Positions 62,066 to 64,000 of a stretch of DNA of 64,000 bases are shown piece by piece. Source of the DNA: Anaerolineales bacterium (GTDB lineage Bacteria > Chloroflexota > Anaerolineae > Anaerolineales > UBA4823); contig JAGVAD010000016.1 of NCBI GenBank assembly GCA_020060465.1, forward strand, positions 197,383 to 261,382. The letters run 5' to 3'. The notes beneath the pieces are model-generated. The model ran no database searches, was not told the DNA's origin, and worked only from the letters and a program-made list of their open reading frames with translations. Position 1 is the stretch's first letter, and each line of letters starts with the position of its first letter. A program made the position numbers and the translations under genes.

Positions 62066-64000
62066 ATGAGTAAACAGAATAAAATTCTTATCGTTATTTT
62101 GACTTGTGGTTTTTTAGCGGCGCTTGCTTGCGGTGTATGCATCGTTGGCGGGGTTGGGGCTTATCTTTGGCTTGCGCCGGTCTCAGAACAGGTCTCAGTA
62201 ATGACTGTTCAGCCGGTTATGCCAACTGTAATACCAACTGTAACAGCCCATGCGCCCATCTTCGCCACACCCACCACGGTTCACTCGCCTGTTGAATCGC
62301 TTAGCCCGCTGAGTCCCACTCCTTTGCAGCCTGCCGATGACTCTGCTCTGGCTGCGGCGCTTGAAACCTTGCGTGTCTTTGAAGAAACGATCGTTCCCAT
62401 CAACGATCCCATTGACCTGGCAAAGCGGTTGGAAGGTCGTCCTGATCTTCCTCGCAACCTGGAAGCGCCGGTGAAGACATATCAAATCGGCGACCAGCAG
62501 ACCTTTTGGGTGACCAATTCCGACTCGAACGATAATTTCGAGGTCGAAGCCAGTTTGCGTTATGTGACCGAACACGTATATTTTTGGATTCAAAATGGCG
62601 TGCGCTATAACGAGCGCGATTTGAAGGAACTGGTTGAAACGTTCGAAAAAGAGATCTACCCACGCAACCGCGAATTCTTTGGCAGCGAATGGACACCGGG
62701 CGTGGATGCAGACCCACATCTCTTTATCCTGTATGCGCGCGGGTTGGGCGGCTCGGTGGCGGGGTATTATTCCTCTGCGGATGAATATCTGCCGGTGGTG
62801 CGTGAAAAGACCAATGGCCATGAAATGTTCTTGCTCAGCGCCGATCATGTAGATCTGGGCGAAGAATATGCCTATGGCGTTCTGGCGCACGAATTTCAGC
62901 ACATGATCCATTGGTATCGCGACCGCAATGAAGAGACCTGGATGAATGAAGGCTTCTCGGATCTGGCAATGTTTTTGAACCATTACAGCATCGGCGGCGC
63001 AGATCGGGCGTATGTCAGCGACCCGGATATTCAACTCACCGACTGGCCCTCAACGCCAACCAACCGCACCGAGCATTATGGCGCATCTTTTCTCTTTATG
63101 ACCTACTTCTTGGATCGCTTCGGCGAGCGCGCCACCCAAATGCTGGTGGCGGATGAAGCCAACGGTATGGTGAGCATTGATCAGGTGTTGGCATCGTTGG
63201 AGGTAACCGACTCCATCACAGGCGCTCCGATTCGAGCCGATGATGTGTTTGCCGATTGGGTGATCGCCTCATTTTTGCAGGATAGCCGGGTTGCAGATGG
63301 GCGATATACTTATCACAATTACTCCAGCGCGCCGTCTCCCGGCCCAACGGAAACCATCAGCGATTGTCCAACGCCAACCGAAACGCGCGATGTCAGCCAA
63401 TACGGCGTGGACTATATTCGCATCCGTTGCCGCGGCGATTATGTCTTGCGCTTCGAAGCGCCTGAATTGATCAGCGCCTTACCAGTCAACCCGAAATCTG
63501 GAGCTTATGCGTTTTACTCAAACCGCGGCGACGAATCGGACATCACCTTGACGCGTCAGTTTGATTTTAGCGATCACACCGGCCCATTGACTTTTTCCTA
63601 CTGGACCTGGTATGACCTGGAGGAAGATTATGACTATCTGTATCTGTTGGCGTCTGAGGATGGGGAAACCTGGCAAATCCTGACCACGCCCTCCGGCACT
63701 GCAGAGGATCCCGTAGGAAACAGCTACGGCTGGGCATATAACGGCCTGAGCGGTTCTGGCCCGCAATGGATTGAAGAGAAAGTAGATCTCTCTCAATTTG
63801 CCGGCAAGAAAGTTCAACTACGCTTTGAATATATCACCGACGCCGCCGTGAACGGCGAAGGCTTCCTGCTGGATGACGTCAACATTGAGACCGACCCCGC
63901 GCGCATCTACTACGGCGAGAAACGGGGCATCCCTGGCGCCCCGGTGGGCCTCCGAGACTTCTCCGGGCGCCTCCTGACGACGGTGTACTCGGATCCCAAC
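62066..64000 (+). CDS. membrane-anchored HExxH metallopeptidase, 3' end outside window
   Basis: The frame from ATG 62066 stays open to the last base (645 codons visible). A hydrophobic segment at about 7-36 anchors or exports the protein and is followed by a Thr/Pro/Val linker. The zinc motif HEFQH is at residues 275-279 with a third ligand candidate Glu295 in WMNEGFSDL, a gluzincin arrangement like peptidase family M30. After about 475 comes a beta-rich part with GAYAFYSNRGDESD, QFDFSDHTGPLTFSYW and SEDGETWQ, similar to domains next to immune-inhibitor-A peptidases. A role in processing surface proteins is possible. It starts 28 bases after the previous gene. Confidence 0.85.
   Translation, partial: MSKQNKILIVILTCGFLAALACGVCIVGGVGAYLWLAPVSEQVSVMTVQPVMPTVIPTVTAHAPIFATPTTVHSPVESLSPLSPTPLQPADDSALAAALETLRVFEETIVPINDPIDLAKRLEGRPDLPRNLEAPVKTYQIGDQQTFWVTNSDSNDNFEVEASLRYVTEHVYFWIQNGVRYNERDLKELVETFEKEIYPRNREFFGSEWTPGVDADPHLFILYARGLGGSVAGYYSSADEYLPVVREKTNGHEMFLLSADHVDLGEEYAYGVLAHEFQHMIHWYRDRNEETWMNEGFSDLAMFLNHYSIGGADRAYVSDPDIQLTDWPSTPTNRTEHYGASFLFMTYFLDRFGERATQMLVADEANGMVSIDQVLASLEVTDSITGAPIRADDVFADWVIASFLQDSRVADGRYTYHNYSSAPSPGPTETISDCPTPTETRDVSQYGVDYIRIRCRGDYVLRFEAPELISALPVNPKSGAYAFYSNRGDESDITLTRQFDFSDHTGPLTFSYWTWYDLEEDYDYLYLLASEDGETWQILTTPSGTAEDPVGNSYGWAYNGLSGSGPQWIEEKVDLSQFAGKKVQLRFEYITDAAVNGEGFLLDDVNIETDPARIYYGEKRGIPGAPVGLRDFSGRLLTTVYSDPN

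Noticed and set aside
62195..63034. 279-codon open frame on the - strand
   Set aside because: It is antisense to the peptidase frame, which runs open to the window end and carries HEFQH.

Overview
The window looks like part of one very large surface-polysaccharide locus from a free-living bacterium with moderately high GC. Two secreted products carry a short Y-L-P-[IL] segment near a Thr/Pro-rich linker, and the last gene is a membrane-anchored HExxH peptidase with an immune-inhibitor-like C-terminal part. Together with the overall gene style these suggest Chloroflexota, probably Anaerolineae, but that assignment is an inference and no rRNA or tRNA is present to confirm it. Nearly all genes read on the + strand in tightly coupled runs with ATGA, GTGA or TGATG junctions. 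Only a two-gene unit at 38.5-40.7 kb is on the - strand.

Layout. 1-7 kb: a truncated GT4 glycosyltransferase, an SpsF-type cytidylyltransferase, two GT-A-like proteins, two sulfotransferases and a Gfo/Idh/MocA oxidoreductase. 7-8.9 kb: a bifunctional ATP sulfurylase/APS kinase with its own promoter and a following hairpin; it should supply PAPS to the five sulfotransferases of the locus. 8.9-12.5 kb: an SDR, a CMP-nonulosonate cytidylyltransferase and a NeuB-type synthase fused to a second TIM barrel. 12.6-15.2 kb: a capsule-type GT-B protein and a methyltransferase. 15.2-19.4 kb: the most interesting block, made of a carrier protein, a seryl-tRNA-synthetase-like amino acid:[carrier protein] ligase, a GNAT, an AAC(3)-fold acyltransferase and an M28-like DUF4910 protein. 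I read it as a candidate aminoacyl-decoration pathway for an amino sugar. 19.4-29.9 kb: three more sulfotransferases, GT2 enzymes, a third cytidylyltransferase followed by a 2-hydroxyacid dehydrogenase and an SDR, an MptE/DUF115-like protein and a polytopic GT-C enzyme.

29.9-38.5 kb: an ABC-2 exporter pair (Wzm/Wzt-like), a secreted clan-GH-A-like protein, another polytopic GT-C-like enzyme and rmlC-rmlB-rmlA-rmlD for dTDP-rhamnose, ended by a good terminator. 38.5-40.7 kb (-): a second carrier protein and a fatty-acyl-AMP-ligase-like enzyme. 41.1-46.9 kb: an AT-rich block (GT2-GT4 fusion, GT4, secreted protein) that differs sharply in composition from its surroundings and contains a relative of the GC-rich GT2 at 49.3 kb, so it looks transferred. 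47-53 kb: five more glycosyltransferases. 53.1-62 kb: a WecA/MraY-like initiating phosphoglycosyltransferase, a duplicated [Wzz-like + O-antigen-ligase/polymerase-like] pair and a 937-residue membrane protein. 62-64 kb: the truncated peptidase.

Taken together, the genes can make activated nonulosonic acid-like sugars and rhamnose, start a glycan on a polyprenyl lipid, extend it with about a dozen glycosyltransferases, sulfate it, methylate it and possibly aminoacylate and acylate it, then export and polymerise it. Both an ABC-type and a Wzy-type route appear, and no Wzx flippase is visible. No IS element, CRISPR array, tRNA or rRNA was seen. A related intergenic repeat of about 230 bp occurs at 37.3 and 50.8 kb.
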